From: Conexibacter sp. DBS9H8
GTDB lineage: Bacteria; Actinomycetota; Thermoleophilia; Solirubrobacterales; Solirubrobacteraceae
DNA: 64,000 nt
Assembly (NCBI RefSeq): GCF_023330685.1
Contig: NZ_CP097128.1
Location: 2,232,001-2,296,000, forward strand
Reading direction: 5' to 3'
Shown: positions 34,060 through 42,514 of the stretch, piece by piece
Layout of the letters: each line of letters opens with the position of its first letter
Numbering within the stretch: position 1 is the stretch's first letter
The notes under the pieces: generated by a model
The model's input: only the letters and a program-made list of their open reading frames with translations
The model's database searches: none
Told to the model about the DNA's origin: nothing
Translations under genes and position numbers: made by a program

Positions 34060-34740
34060 GTGGACCTGGAGCCGCTCTACGGACTCCGGCTGCGCACGCC
34101 GCGGCTCGAGCTGCGCTGGCCGACCCCGGAGGAGCTCGCCGCCCTCGGCCGCCTCGCCCGGGCCGGCATCCACGATCCGGACCGGCTGCCGTTCCTCGTT
34201 CCCTGGACGGATCCCTCTGAGACCTTCGTCGAGGACTTCACCGCCTATCACGAGGGCCTGCGCCGCGACTGGCGACCGGAGGCGTGGAACCTCGAATGTG
34301 CGGTGCTCGCCCGCGGTGAGCTGATCGGCATCCAGGGCATGGAGGCCACCCGCTTTGCCGAGACCCGAACCGTCACGACCGGATCGTGGCTGGGCCGGGC
34401 GTTTCAGGGGCGCGGCTTGGGTACGGAGATGCGCAGCGCCGTCCTCAGCCTGGCGTTCTCGGGCCTGGGGGCGGTGCGCGCCCACACGGCGGCGATGGAC
34501 CACAACGTCGCCTCCCAACGCGTCTCGGCGAAGTTTGGCTATCTACGGTCCGGCGAGCGCTGGCCGGTCGTGCGCGGCCAACCTGTGCGAGAGCTCACCT
34601 ACACGCTCTCCCGGGAGAGGTTCAGCTCACTCGAGGACCCCGTACCGGTCGAGATCGACGGCCTCGACGGCTGTCGAGCGTGCTTCGGCGCCGACAGCGC
34701 CGGTGGGGCCGGGGAACCCAGGGGTCAGGGTGACGGCTGA
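34060..34740 (+). CDS. RimJ/RimL-type GNAT acetyltransferase
   Basis: A 226-residue protein. The N-terminal LRTPRLELRWPTPEELAAL strand-helix, the central GSWLGRAFQGRGLGTEMRSA acetyl-CoA loop (near 108-127) and DHNVASQRVSAKFGY are characteristic of RimJ/RimL and related protein or antibiotic acetyltransferases. The C-terminal 40 residues are extra and contain two cysteines (DGLDGCRACFG). Substrate unknown. GTG 34060 is supported by the -10 box TAATGT 7 bases upstream; the frame further upstream is poor. Its end overlaps the convergent membrane protein gene by 16 bases. Confidence 0.82.
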   Translation: MDLEPLYGLRLRTPRLELRWPTPEELAALGRLARAGIHDPDRLPFLVPWTDPSETFVEDFTAYHEGLRRDWRPEAWNLECAVLARGELIGIQGMEATRFAETRTVTTGSWLGRAFQGRGLGTEMRSAVLSLAFSGLGAVRAHTAAMDHNVASQRVSAKFGYLRSGERWPVVRGQPVRELTYTLSRERFSSLEDPVPVEIDGLDGCRACFGADSAGGAGEPRGQGDG

Positions 34741-35735
34741 GGCTGAACGACCGCCCCAAGCAGAAGCTCGGGGCCGGCGACGCCACGCCCCGAGTCAGAG
34801 ATCGAGTCCGCTCGGCCGGCGGCGAGCCGATCCCCGAGCGCCCAGGTTGCGAAGCAGATCGCGCTGATCGTGCCGGTGGCGGCGACGAGGACGCCGGCGG
34901 CGGCGCTCGCGGCGACCCCGTGGGCCCCGAGGATCAGTACGGCGGCCGCCGGTCCCGTGCTCGGTCCGATCGGCAGCTGTCCGAGCGTGAACATCGCGAT
35001 CAGCAGCGCCATCGCATCGAAGATCGACACGTTCACCCCGATCGCGTGCAGCATCAGCCAGTTGCGGAGGACCTGGGCGCAGACCGAAAGCAGCGTGAAG
35101 GCGATCAGCCGGCCGCCGGACCGGTGTCGCATCACCGCCAACCCGGCCCACAGCCCGGTCTGCTTGGCGTGCGAGAGCCGTCGCAGGGCGAGGACGCCGG
35201 CGGTGATGACGCCGACGGCGATCATCGGGATCCACCAGGCGACACCGAGCGGGGCGACGAGCGTGAACGAGAACACCGCGGCCAGCACGATCTCGACCGT
35301 GATGATCGGCACCTCGGCGGCGAGCAGGCACGGCACGCGGGGTGCGTCCTCCGGGGCAGCCCGACGCAGCGAGGCGATCCGGGCGGCCATCCCGAGGGAA
35401 CCGTTGACGACGCCGACGAGCGCACCGGCTCCGGCGGCACGGAAGAGCAGACGCCGGCTGACGGTCCCGCCGGCCGCGTGCAGAGAGATCAGCCACGCCT
35501 CCGCTCGGGCGAGCAGGGCGACGAGCTGGAGGACGAGCGCGATGCCGAGAACGCTGAGCGGCGCGCTGGTGATCGCCGTGATGAACTCATGGCGGCGGCC
35601 GGCGAGCACGACGCCGAGGATGCCGGTGACGATCAGGGCCCCGAGCACGCTCAGGCTCACCTTGCGGCGGAGGGCCGTGGGTGAGGGAACGGCAGATGCA
35701 CAGGCCTCGAGACCCGGCGTGGGTTTGAGCAACAA
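34725..35735 (-). CDS. Flippase-like integral membrane protein (LPG synthase TM/UPF0104 fold)
   Basis: About 336 residues with some eight hydrophobic helices. The pattern RAEAWLISLHAAGGTVSRRLLFRAAGAGALVG near residues 78-108 and the later GQLPIGPSTGPAAAVLILG match the lysylphosphatidylglycerol synthetase transmembrane family (AglD/UPF0104), often linked to lipid or glycolipid transfer. Only the membrane part is present, with no synthetase domain. The start is uncertain: TTG 35735 gives the listed length, GTG 35660 would also leave the first helix intact. The 3' end overlaps the GNAT gene. Confidence 0.72.
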   Translation of the reverse strand: MLLKPTPGLEACASAVPSPTALRRKVSLSVLGALIVTGILGVVLAGRRHEFITAITSAPLSVLGIALVLQLVALLARAEAWLISLHAAGGTVSRRLLFRAAGAGALVGVVNGSLGMAARIASLRRAAPEDAPRVPCLLAAEVPIITVEIVLAAVFSFTLVAPLGVAWWIPMIAVGVITAGVLALRRLSHAKQTGLWAGLAVMRHRSGGRLIAFTLLSVCAQVLRNWLMLHAIGVNVSIFDAMALLIAMFTLGQLPIGPSTGPAAAVLILGAHGVAASAAAGVLVAATGTISAICFATWALGDRLAAGRADSISDSGRGVAGPELLLGAVVQPQPSP

Positions 35736-35913
35736 CGCGACTCCGCGGGATTGAGCGGTTCTGAAGCGGCAGACGGCTGTGTGTCGCCCGCCTCAGCGGC
35801 GAACCGAGCTGTTCACTCCCTTGCTTGACCCTATCGTCGACGCATAAGCGGAACCTGAGCGACGCGGCGACCCGGTGGCCGCTCCGGCTCCCGGCTGAGC
35901 AGGCCGTTCCGGC

Positions 35914-38340
35914 TCAGCGCCTTCGCGGGAGGATGCGGATCGTCGTCGTTCCCGTCCCGATGATCACGGTGCACCGATCCCTGCGGGGCACAACCCGGCC
36001 CGTTCGCGGAGAGATGAGACGCACCGTCGCGCCCGCGGGAAGGTCGGCGAGGGTGAGACGCGCCGGGCCGTCGCTGGTGACGCGCACGATTCCGCGGGTC
36101 AGGCGGGCCTCCGCCATGTCGACGGTGAGGGCCGCGACGTCACGCAGAGCCAGGGTCAGCTGGGGCCGGGCCCGGGAGCGCGCGCCGAGCCGCCAGACCA
36201 GGCCGGTGTGGGTGCCTGGGATCGGTTCGGTGACAAGGCTCGTGCCGTCACGGACCGGAGTGGTCGCGGGCTCCGGGATCGCCTGGTCGTCGGCGATGAC
36301 GGAGGCGATCGTCCCGTAGGCACGCTCCCGGGCCGCCAGCCCGGAGACCCAGTAGTCCCCGGTGGCACCGATCCCGTCACGAGTGCTGTCAAGCGAGGGG
36401 TACCAGTCGTAGGTGAAGGAGCCCGGGTCGACGGCGCGCACCGGGTTGCCGAGCGCGGTGACGGCGTCACCAAAGCGGTCCTCGGTGGCGTAGATGAGGT
36501 GGTCACCGCCGGTGTGGACGAACAGCTGGTAGCGCTCACCGAGGGTGGCGAACGTGTTCGCCTGGGCGAGCACGCCGGTGGTGGGGACGAGTTCATCCCC
36601 GAAGGTCTGGTCAATCACGTAGGGAATCCACTTCGCGTTGGCCAGCAGCGGGGCCGACTGGGAGTCCTTTGCGCACCCCGGGTTGGTCCCCGAGCCGGCG
36701 GGGACACCCAGGCCGGGAAGGACGTTGATCCCGCAGATGACCGGGCCGTCGAGGACGAGCGCCCCGGCGAAGTCGTCGGGATGCTCGAGCGCAAGCTTGT
36801 AGGCGGCCCAGCCGCCCATCGAGTAGCCGGCGATCACCGTCCGGTTCGGGTTGAGCGTGAACGCCTCCGCGACGTGGCGCCACACCTGCCAGAAGTCGGT
36901 CTCCGCGCCCCCGTAGTACCAGCCGCTCGGGCCGAGCCCCTCGGTGGTGACGCAGATCGAGTTACGGTCCTGGCAGAGCTGCTGGATCAGGTCGGGGTCG
37001 AGGGCGCCGTACTGGTTGTAATTGACCTCCAGTGAGTGGAGCAGAAACGTGAGCCCGACCGCGTGGCCGGGCCGATATCCCGTCGGAACGTAGATCGAGT
37101 AGGGCTGCAGCGGCTCGAGCAGGGTCGGTTTGAGGTTGCCCTCCGGGCCGTCGTCGATGACCTGGCCGTGTCCGAGATCGGCGAACCGTGAGACATACCA
37201 GCGGACGCTGTAGCCGGTCGGCTGGGGAATCGGGGTCCTGACGCGGCGCCGCAGCCGGGCCCAGGGCAACAGCAGCGAGAACTTCGACACGTTCCGGCTC
37301 GCGAGGGTGCTCGCCTGATCATCTTCCATCCAGAAGTTCCCGGTGATCGCTCGGGCCAGACCGTCGAGGCCGAGTTCTGAGCTGAGCGGCAGGCTCGCGA
37401 GGAGACCCTGCGCTGCGCTGGCCCCCGCGTCGCTTGAGGCGCTCGTGTCGACCGGTGGCTCCTGGCTGACGGTACGAAAGGTGACGTTGTAGACCCGTTC
37501 GGCGGTCGCCGACGGAACGCCGGCGACGTCCGGCTCGGCGAATGTCTGTCCGTTCGCGCTTGCCAGGCCTGCGGCGAGCCGGATCCGCCACGTCCCGCGC
37601 ACCGGCATCAGGCGTAGGGGGATCTTGACGATGAAGCTCTTGGCCGTCGGGTTGACGAACAGTCGGCCACCGTGGGTGGTGACGCTCGTTGAGGCGCCGG
37701 TGCTCGGATTGATGAGCCACGCGCCGCGGCTGGAGACGACGAGGGCCTCGTCGATTCCGGGGGAGTTGACCCCGGCGTCCGCGGGCCAGGCGGAGCCACC
37801 GGTGGCCGGATTGTTGTCGGTGTCGAAGGTCCATTCGGCGATCGGCACGGTCGGGCTGGCCAGCGTCACCCAGTCGACGCGCCAGTAGCTGTAGGCGCCC
37901 CGGATGCCGATGCCCGCCCGGAAGATGTCTGCGCCGTTGTTGTCGGCCGGACCGGACGGGAAGGAGTAGTCGCCCTGGCGGGGCGCGAGGGTCGACGTCT
38001 GCGCAAACGGTGACGTGTTGAACCCCCCAGGTCCAGAGGCTCCGTAATCGTCGTAGAGGAAGTCGGTCCACAGCTCGGCCCCCCCGTCGAGCCGGCCGGT
38101 CCCCGAGGTGGGGGAGAACGCGTTGGGAAACGGCCACTCGTTGTGAGTCGGCTCCGGGTAGGTCGGATCGGGCGCCGTCGCCGCGGCGGGGACATCCCGG
38201 GGCATTCCGCGCACCGGTCGCGCTGTGGCGGTGCCCGCGCACACGGCGAGGCCGACCACGGCGAGGACGACAGCCAGGCCCCGCGCGCCTCGCCACCGTA
38301 CGGGTATCCGCAACCGCTCTCTGCCCTGAGCAATGAACAT
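35914..38340 (-). CDS. Large secreted esterase/hydrolase-like protein
   Basis: An 808-residue protein with a signal peptide (GLAVVLAVVGLAVCAGTATA). Residues 50-270 form a beta-rich domain (EWPFPNAFSPTSGTGRLDGG, IAEWTFDTDNNPATGG) like the DOMON/CBM-type modules of secreted enzymes. Residues 390-660 form an alpha/beta-hydrolase with PYSIYVPTGYRPG and the nucleophile elbow GYSMGG (Ser507), followed by an HTGGDHLIY segment holding a likely catalytic His. A small beta domain ends the protein. It resembles feruloyl-esterase or PHB-depolymerase-type enzymes, but the substrate is unknown. GGAGG lies before ATG 38340. Confidence 0.75.
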   Translation of the reverse strand: MFIAQGRERLRIPVRWRGARGLAVVLAVVGLAVCAGTATARPVRGMPRDVPAAATAPDPTYPEPTHNEWPFPNAFSPTSGTGRLDGGAELWTDFLYDDYGASGPGGFNTSPFAQTSTLAPRQGDYSFPSGPADNNGADIFRAGIGIRGAYSYWRVDWVTLASPTVPIAEWTFDTDNNPATGGSAWPADAGVNSPGIDEALVVSSRGAWLINPSTGASTSVTTHGGRLFVNPTAKSFIVKIPLRLMPVRGTWRIRLAAGLASANGQTFAEPDVAGVPSATAERVYNVTFRTVSQEPPVDTSASSDAGASAAQGLLASLPLSSELGLDGLARAITGNFWMEDDQASTLASRNVSKFSLLLPWARLRRRVRTPIPQPTGYSVRWYVSRFADLGHGQVIDDGPEGNLKPTLLEPLQPYSIYVPTGYRPGHAVGLTFLLHSLEVNYNQYGALDPDLIQQLCQDRNSICVTTEGLGPSGWYYGGAETDFWQVWRHVAEAFTLNPNRTVIAGYSMGGWAAYKLALEHPDDFAGALVLDGPVICGINVLPGLGVPAGSGTNPGCAKDSQSAPLLANAKWIPYVIDQTFGDELVPTTGVLAQANTFATLGERYQLFVHTGGDHLIYATEDRFGDAVTALGNPVRAVDPGSFTYDWYPSLDSTRDGIGATGDYWVSGLAARERAYGTIASVIADDQAIPEPATTPVRDGTSLVTEPIPGTHTGLVWRLGARSRARPQLTLALRDVAALTVDMAEARLTRGIVRVTSDGPARLTLADLPAGATVRLISPRTGRVVPRRDRCTVIIGTGTTTIRILPRRR

Positions 38341-38545
38341 TCCGGGGCCTCCCTCCCGAACGACCGTGAGGGTGAGAGCCTATCCGACGCTTTGTCGATC
38401 TGCTCCGCCACCGGCCTGCGCTGAGGCGCGCACAGCTGTGCGTCCCGTGTGCCGAGTGCGGCCTGAGCGCCCTCACAGGCGGCCGGCCAACGATGCCAGA
38501 GAGAACCCGCCCGCCGCGATAGGGCTTCCGATCAGGCTCCGGAAG

Positions 38546-38587
38546 ACAAAAGACGCCTCAGCGCCCGGTGTGGGAACTGAAGCGTCT
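38546..38587 (-). terminator. Intrinsic terminator of the tmRNA gene
   Basis: On the minus strand AGACGCTTCAG (38577-38587) pairs with CTGAGGCGTCT (38551-38561), an 11-bp stem with one G-U pair, followed by TTTTG. It starts 12 bases after the tmRNA 3' end and is the clearest U-tract terminator in the window. Confidence 0.85.
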
Positions 38588-38598
38588 CACTGTCGAGG

Positions 38599-38966
38599 TG
38601 GAGACGGGGGGAATTGAACCCCCGTCCGCAGTCGCGTAAGAGAAGGCGTCTACGAGCGTAGCCGGCGCTCTGATCTCATCCTGGGGTCGCCTCGCCGGCC
38701 GGGTTCCTCAGGACCAGTCCCCTGAATGTCCTCAGACGGGAGGGAACACATCCCGACTGAGCAAGCTCACTGGTTGATCCCGTGTCAGCGCCGTGAGCAA
38801 ACGCTGGACGAGATGAAACTCAGACCTTGCTGGTGTTAGGCAGCGAGGCCGAGATCAAAGTTGTGCGAGTCCGCACTTATTGTTTTCCAGGTTTTTTACG
38901 AGGCCGCCTGGACCCTCGACTCGCGACCAACCCCACGATCCGACCACGTCGAAGCCTGTCGTCCCC
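38599..38966 (-). ncRNA. ssrA: Transfer-messenger RNA (tmRNA)
   Basis: A 368-base RNA. Its 5' end GGGGACG (from 38966) pairs with CGTCTCC (38600-38606), including the G3-U70 wobble that marks alanine charging; the discriminator is A at 38599 and CCA is not encoded. The T arm GGGGGTTCAATTCCCCCC is near the 3' end and GACAGGCTTCGACG follows the 5' acceptor strand. The tag reading frame reads ADSHNFDLGLAA and stops at TAA. It rescues stalled ribosomes together with SmpB (24.9 kb). A TTGAGT-17-TACACT promoter and a U-tract terminator flank it. Confidence 0.96.
38836..38874 (-). other. tmRNA proteolysis tag reading frame
   Basis: Starts with resume codon GCG (38872-38874) and reads ADSHNFDLGLAA before TAA at 38836-38838. 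The LAA ending directs tagged peptides to ClpXP-type proteases. The ADSH start is shared with mycobacterial tags (ADSHQRDYALAA). Confidence 0.9.
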
Positions 38967-38985
38967 GGGAGATGAATCGAGAGCA

Positions 38986-39014
38986 AGTGTAGTGCGCCGG
39001 GTGGGCATACTCAA
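38986..39014 (-). promoter_or_regulatory. Promoter of ssrA
   Basis: On the minus strand TTGAGT (39009-39014) and TACACT (38986-38991) are separated by 17 bases, a near-consensus sigma-70 type promoter, about 20 bases upstream of the mature tmRNA 5' end. It is the best -35/-10 pair in the window. Confidence 0.75.
39006..39011 (+). promoter_or_regulatory. Putative -10 box of leaderless MFS gene, inside the ssrA promoter
   Basis: CATACT, 8 bases before GTG 39020. It overlaps the -35 box of the divergent ssrA promoter. Confidence 0.4.
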
Positions 39015-39019
39015 CTGAC

Positions 39020-40663
39020 GTGGAGGCATCGACGCGCTCAGGACCCCGCCAAAGTGCGAGTCGCGCCACCCGTTGGGTGGCGATGGCGCTGCGCGGCGAG
39101 TTCGTGCGCCGGGCGGGCGGACCGGTCCGAGCGAAGATCATCCTCCTGTTCGCCTTCACGCTCGGTCTCAGCGGGGCGGATGGGGCGACCGTCGGCGCCG
39201 TCGCCCCCCAGCTCGAGACCGCGCTGCACATCGGCAACACGCGGATCGGCCTGCTCAGCTCGGTCGCCCTGCTGATGGGTGCGATCGCGACGATCCCGGT
39301 CGGGATGCTCGTCGATCGGATCCGACGGATGCCGCTGTTGGCGGCGAGCATCGTGCTGTGGAGCATCGCCTCGCTGCTCGGAGCCTTCGCGGCCAACTAC
39401 GGCGATCTGCTGATCAGCCGCCTCCTGCTCGGCGCGGTCGTCGCAACCGCCGGACCGGCGATCGCGTCCCTCACCGGCGACTTCTTCCCCGCGGGCGAGC
39501 GCGGCCGCGTCTACGCCTACATCCTTGGCGGGGAGCTTGTCGGCAACGCGCTCGGGGTGATCGTCTGCGGATCGGTGGCCAGCATTGTCGGCTGGCGGGC
39601 CGCGTTCGTGCTTCTGGCCCTCCCAGGGATCTTTCTCGCCTGGGCCCTGTGGCGCGGGGTCCCGGAACCCAAGCGCGGCGGGCAGAGCCACCTCTACCCG
39701 GGCGCGGAGGCGTTCGAAGACGGCGGGCTGCATCCGACGGTCGTCTTCGACCGCCCTCCGGTGCGCGTGGCGTCTCCCGTCGGCTCGTCGGCCGGTTCGG
39801 TCGGCGGCGCTGCGGACACGGCGCACGGACCGCCCCCGTTGGGCGCGGCCGAGGTCGGGGACGACCGGGCGCGGGAGGCGGTCCGTGCGGCCGGGGTCGA
39901 GCCCGAGCCCGAACGTATCCTCCACCAGGACCCCCGGGGGATGCGAATCGCCGACGTCGTCCGCTATGCGATCGCCGTCCCGACGAACGTGCTGATGATC
40001 GTCAGCTCGAGCCTCGGCTACTTCTTCTTCGGCGGATTGACGACGTTCGCGATCCTGTTCATCCGCGGCCGCTACCACGCCGGCCAGGTTGAAGCCGAGC
40101 TCGTGCTCGTCTTCCTCGTCGTCGGCGCGCTGATCGGCACGCTCGTCGGCGGGCGAGTGACCGACCTGCTGCTCGACCGCGGCCACCTCCAGGGGCGCGT
40201 GTGGGTGCCCGCCGTCTGCTATCTGCTCGCCGTCGTGCTGCTCGTCCCCGGGTTCCTCGGCACGAGCCTCACCCCGGCGATCTACTTCGACACGGCCGGA
40301 GCGGCCCTGATCACGGCGGCGAACCCGGCCCTCAACGCGGCCCGGCTCGACATCATGCCCGCCGGCCTCTGGGGCCGCGCCGAATCGATCCGTACGGTCG
40401 TGCGCTCGCTTGCGGAGGCGGTCGCCCCGGTCACCTTCGGAGCGCTCGCCGACCTCGTCGCGGGCGTAATCCCCCAGCAGACCCCGGTCGGCACCCACAC
40501 CCACGTCGCACCACTCAGCAGTTCGGCGGCCCAGGGGTTGGAGTGGAGCTTCATCATCATGCTCGCCACCGTCGCCCTGGCCGGGGTTTTCCTCCTCCGG
40601 GCGCGAGCGACATATGCGATCGATGTCGCGACCGCCGCCGCCTCCAACCAGGGAACCGATTAG
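39020..40663 (+). CDS. MFS transporter (spinster-like)
   Basis: A 547-residue protein with 12 predicted membrane helices. Motif A-like VGMLVDRIRRMPLL follows helix 2, and GDFFPAGERGRVYAYILGGELVG marks the helix 4-5 region, as in the spinster/Spns group. Between helices 6 and 7 lies a long cytoplasmic loop (about residues 212-315) that is unusually large and polar. The substrate is unknown. GTG 39020 opens a leaderless-looking mRNA whose -10 box overlaps the ssrA promoter. Convergent with the hydroquinone-reductase-like gene, only 8 bases apart. Confidence 0.82.
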   Translation: MEASTRSGPRQSASRATRWVAMALRGEFVRRAGGPVRAKIILLFAFTLGLSGADGATVGAVAPQLETALHIGNTRIGLLSSVALLMGAIATIPVGMLVDRIRRMPLLAASIVLWSIASLLGAFAANYGDLLISRLLLGAVVATAGPAIASLTGDFFPAGERGRVYAYILGGELVGNALGVIVCGSVASIVGWRAAFVLLALPGIFLAWALWRGVPEPKRGGQSHLYPGAEAFEDGGLHPTVVFDRPPVRVASPVGSSAGSVGGAADTAHGPPPLGAAEVGDDRAREAVRAAGVEPEPERILHQDPRGMRIADVVRYAIAVPTNVLMIVSSSLGYFFFGGLTTFAILFIRGRYHAGQVEAELVLVFLVVGALIGTLVGGRVTDLLLDRGHLQGRVWVPAVCYLLAVVLLVPGFLGTSLTPAIYFDTAGAALITAANPALNAARLDIMPAGLWGRAESIRTVVRSLAEAVAPVTFGALADLVAGVIPQQTPVGTHTHVAPLSSSAAQGLEWSFIIMLATVALAGVFLLRARATYAIDVATAAASNQGTD

Positions 40664-40671
40664 GCGGGCGC

Positions 40672-41613
40672 TCAGGTGAGGGACTCCCGCCCAGCCGGGG
40701 CGAGGAAGTCGAGGTCGGGCATCACCGCGACGATGCCGGTCGGGTTGACCTCAGGGTGGGTCCGGTAGTAGTGGGCCCGGATCTCATCGAAGGAGACGGT
40801 CTCCCCGAACCCGGGCCACTGGTAGAGGTCGCGCAGATACGGCCATAGGTGCGCGTATTCGGCGAGCTTGCGCCGGCTGCACTTGAAGTGGATCTGGTAG
40901 ACGGCGTCGAACCGGACGAGGGTGGTGAAGAGGCGGATGTCAGTCTCCATGGGTCGCCCACCGGGAAACAGGAACCGCTGCTCGGCGAGCCGGGCATCGA
41001 GGCGGTCGAGCATCGCAAAGAGGTCATCCACGGCGGCCTCGTAGGCCGCCTGGGAGCGGGCGAAGCCCGCCCGATAGACGCCGTTGTTGACCGGCTCATA
41101 GATCGCCTCGTTGAGCTCGTCGATCGCGACAGCGAGGCTGGCGGGCGCCAGCTCGACCGGACGCTCGGCGAGCGGCCGGAAGGTGCTGTGGAGCATCCGC
41201 AGGATGTCCGCCGACTCGTTGTTGACGATCACGCCCTCACCGCGGTCCCAGAGGACCGGGACGGTCACCCGGTCAGAGAAATCGGGGTCGCTGCGCCGGT
41301 ACGCCTCCTCGAGCCGTTCGAACCCGTTGACCGGATCCTCATACCCGTCACCCGTGAACGCCCAGCCGCGCCCGTCGCGGACCGGGTCGACGTAGGAGAT
41401 GGTGATCGCCGATTCGAGCCCGAGCAGCGCGCGGGCGATGATCGTCCGATGCGCCCACGGGCAGGCGCGGCAGACATACAGGTGGTACCGCCCCGGCTCG
41501 AGCGGGAAGCGCCCGCTCGCGTCGGGGCTGACGACGTCACGGAAGCGCGAGGTCTGGCGGGTGAAGCTGCCGTCCTCAGACGTCTCACGGGCCATGCTGA
41601 AGGGAACGTTCAT
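40672..41613 (-). CDS. Glutathionyl-hydroquinone reductase-like protein (ECM4/YqjG/PcpF family)
   Basis: A 313-residue omega-class-like transferase. The active-site motif CRACPWAHR has Cys51 in the CPWA core, diagnostic of S-glutathionyl-(hydro)quinone reductases. VTVPVLWDRGEGVIVNNESADILRML is the thiol-binding turn, and the C-terminal helical domain (about 160-305) has ETDIRLFTTLVRFDAVYQIHFKC. These enzymes remove glutathione from conjugated hydroquinones. Most Actinobacteria make mycothiol instead, so the natural thiol is unclear. ATG 41613 is 8 bases after TAAGGT and 25 bp from the divergent hydrolase start. Confidence 0.87.
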   Translation of the reverse strand: MNVPFSMARETSEDGSFTRQTSRFRDVVSPDASGRFPLEPGRYHLYVCRACPWAHRTIIARALLGLESAITISYVDPVRDGRGWAFTGDGYEDPVNGFERLEEAYRRSDPDFSDRVTVPVLWDRGEGVIVNNESADILRMLHSTFRPLAERPVELAPASLAVAIDELNEAIYEPVNNGVYRAGFARSQAAYEAAVDDLFAMLDRLDARLAEQRFLFPGGRPMETDIRLFTTLVRFDAVYQIHFKCSRRKLAEYAHLWPYLRDLYQWPGFGETVSFDEIRAHYYRTHPEVNPTGIVAVMPDLDFLAPAGRESLT

Positions 41614-41621
41614 CTGACCCA

Positions 41622-41631
41622 ACCTTAGGAT
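41622..41631. promoter_or_regulatory. Overlapping divergent -10 boxes between 41613 and 41639
   Basis: ACCTTAGGAT holds TAGGAT on the plus strand (7 bases before ATG 41639) and TAAGGT on the minus strand (8 bases before ATG 41613). The centre CCTTAGG is almost symmetric, and the two hexamers share 2 bp. Confidence 0.55.
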
Positions 41632-41638
41632 GTTGGAA

Positions 41639-42472
41639 ATGTTGGAGCCCTTGAACTCGCCCGCAGCCAGGCGGGAGCGCCCGCTCGTGCTGCTGCACGG
41701 GATCGCCACCGACCACCGGATCTGGGCGACGGTGGCTCCGGCGCTCGGGCGCCGGCGTCCCACGATCATCTGCCCGGACCTGCCCGGGTTCGGAGCAAGC
41801 CCGCCGGTGGGTGTGGGATTCGACCTCGCCGAGGTCGCCGACGCGGTCGTCGCTGACCTCGACGAGCGAGGGGTCGACGGTCGCTTCGATCTCGTCGGGC
41901 ACTCGCTCGGCGGCGGCGTCGCGATCGTCATCGCCCACCGCCACCCCGCGCGGATCGGCCGGCTCGTCCTCGTCGCGCCGGCGGGCTGCCGGCCGCTGCC
42001 TGACGCCGTCCTCGCGCTGCTGACCGCCGCGCCGGTTGCCGGGTTGCTCAACGGTGGCGCCGACGCGTTCCTCGCCGCCCGGCGCCATGTCGCGCCGCTC
42101 ACCGACGTCGCGTGGGGGCGGCGACTGCTGCTCGCCCTCTCAGTCGCCGAGCCTGACCGGGTGCCGCCGACGGTCGCGCGCGCGATGCTCGAGGCCTCCG
42201 CGGCCGCCCGGCGGACCGGTCCGGCGTTGGCGGCGATCGCGGCCGCCGACCTCTGCCCGCAGCTGGCGGCGGTGTCCGCCCCGGTGGCGCTGATCTGGGG
42301 TGAGGAGGACCGCACGGTGCCGATCCGCGCCCTCGAGGACATTCTCCGCGTCCGTCCAGAGGCGCCGACGGTCCGGCTCACCCACACCGGGCACGTGCCG
42401 ATGGTGGAGGATCCGGACCGCTTCAGCGCGGCGTTGCTGGGCCTTCTCAACAACGACACAACCGTCGCCTGA
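41639..42472 (+). CDS. Alpha/beta-fold hydrolase
   Basis: About 277 residues. The oxyanion segment PLVLLHGIATDHRIW leads to the nucleophile elbow GHSLGG (Ser89), the acid in WGEEDRTVP and the base in THTGHVPMVEDP, so the catalytic triad is complete. It has a typical lid of about 60 residues. The substrate is unknown. ATG 41639 is preferred over ATG 41630 because it is 7 bases after the -10-like TAGGAT; the other start would lie inside that box. A degraded hydrolase gene follows. Confidence 0.82.
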   Translation: MLEPLNSPAARRERPLVLLHGIATDHRIWATVAPALGRRRPTIICPDLPGFGASPPVGVGFDLAEVADAVVADLDERGVDGRFDLVGHSLGGGVAIVIAHRHPARIGRLVLVAPAGCRPLPDAVLALLTAAPVAGLLNGGADAFLAARRHVAPLTDVAWGRRLLLALSVAEPDRVPPTVARAMLEASAAARRTGPALAAIAAADLCPQLAAVSAPVALIWGEEDRTVPIRALEDILRVRPEAPTVRLTHTGHVPMVEDPDRFSAALLGLLNNDTTVA

Positions 42473-42514
42473 GACGCCCGTAGGCTTCGCTGTGACGGGA
42501 ACCTCCCTCCCGCG

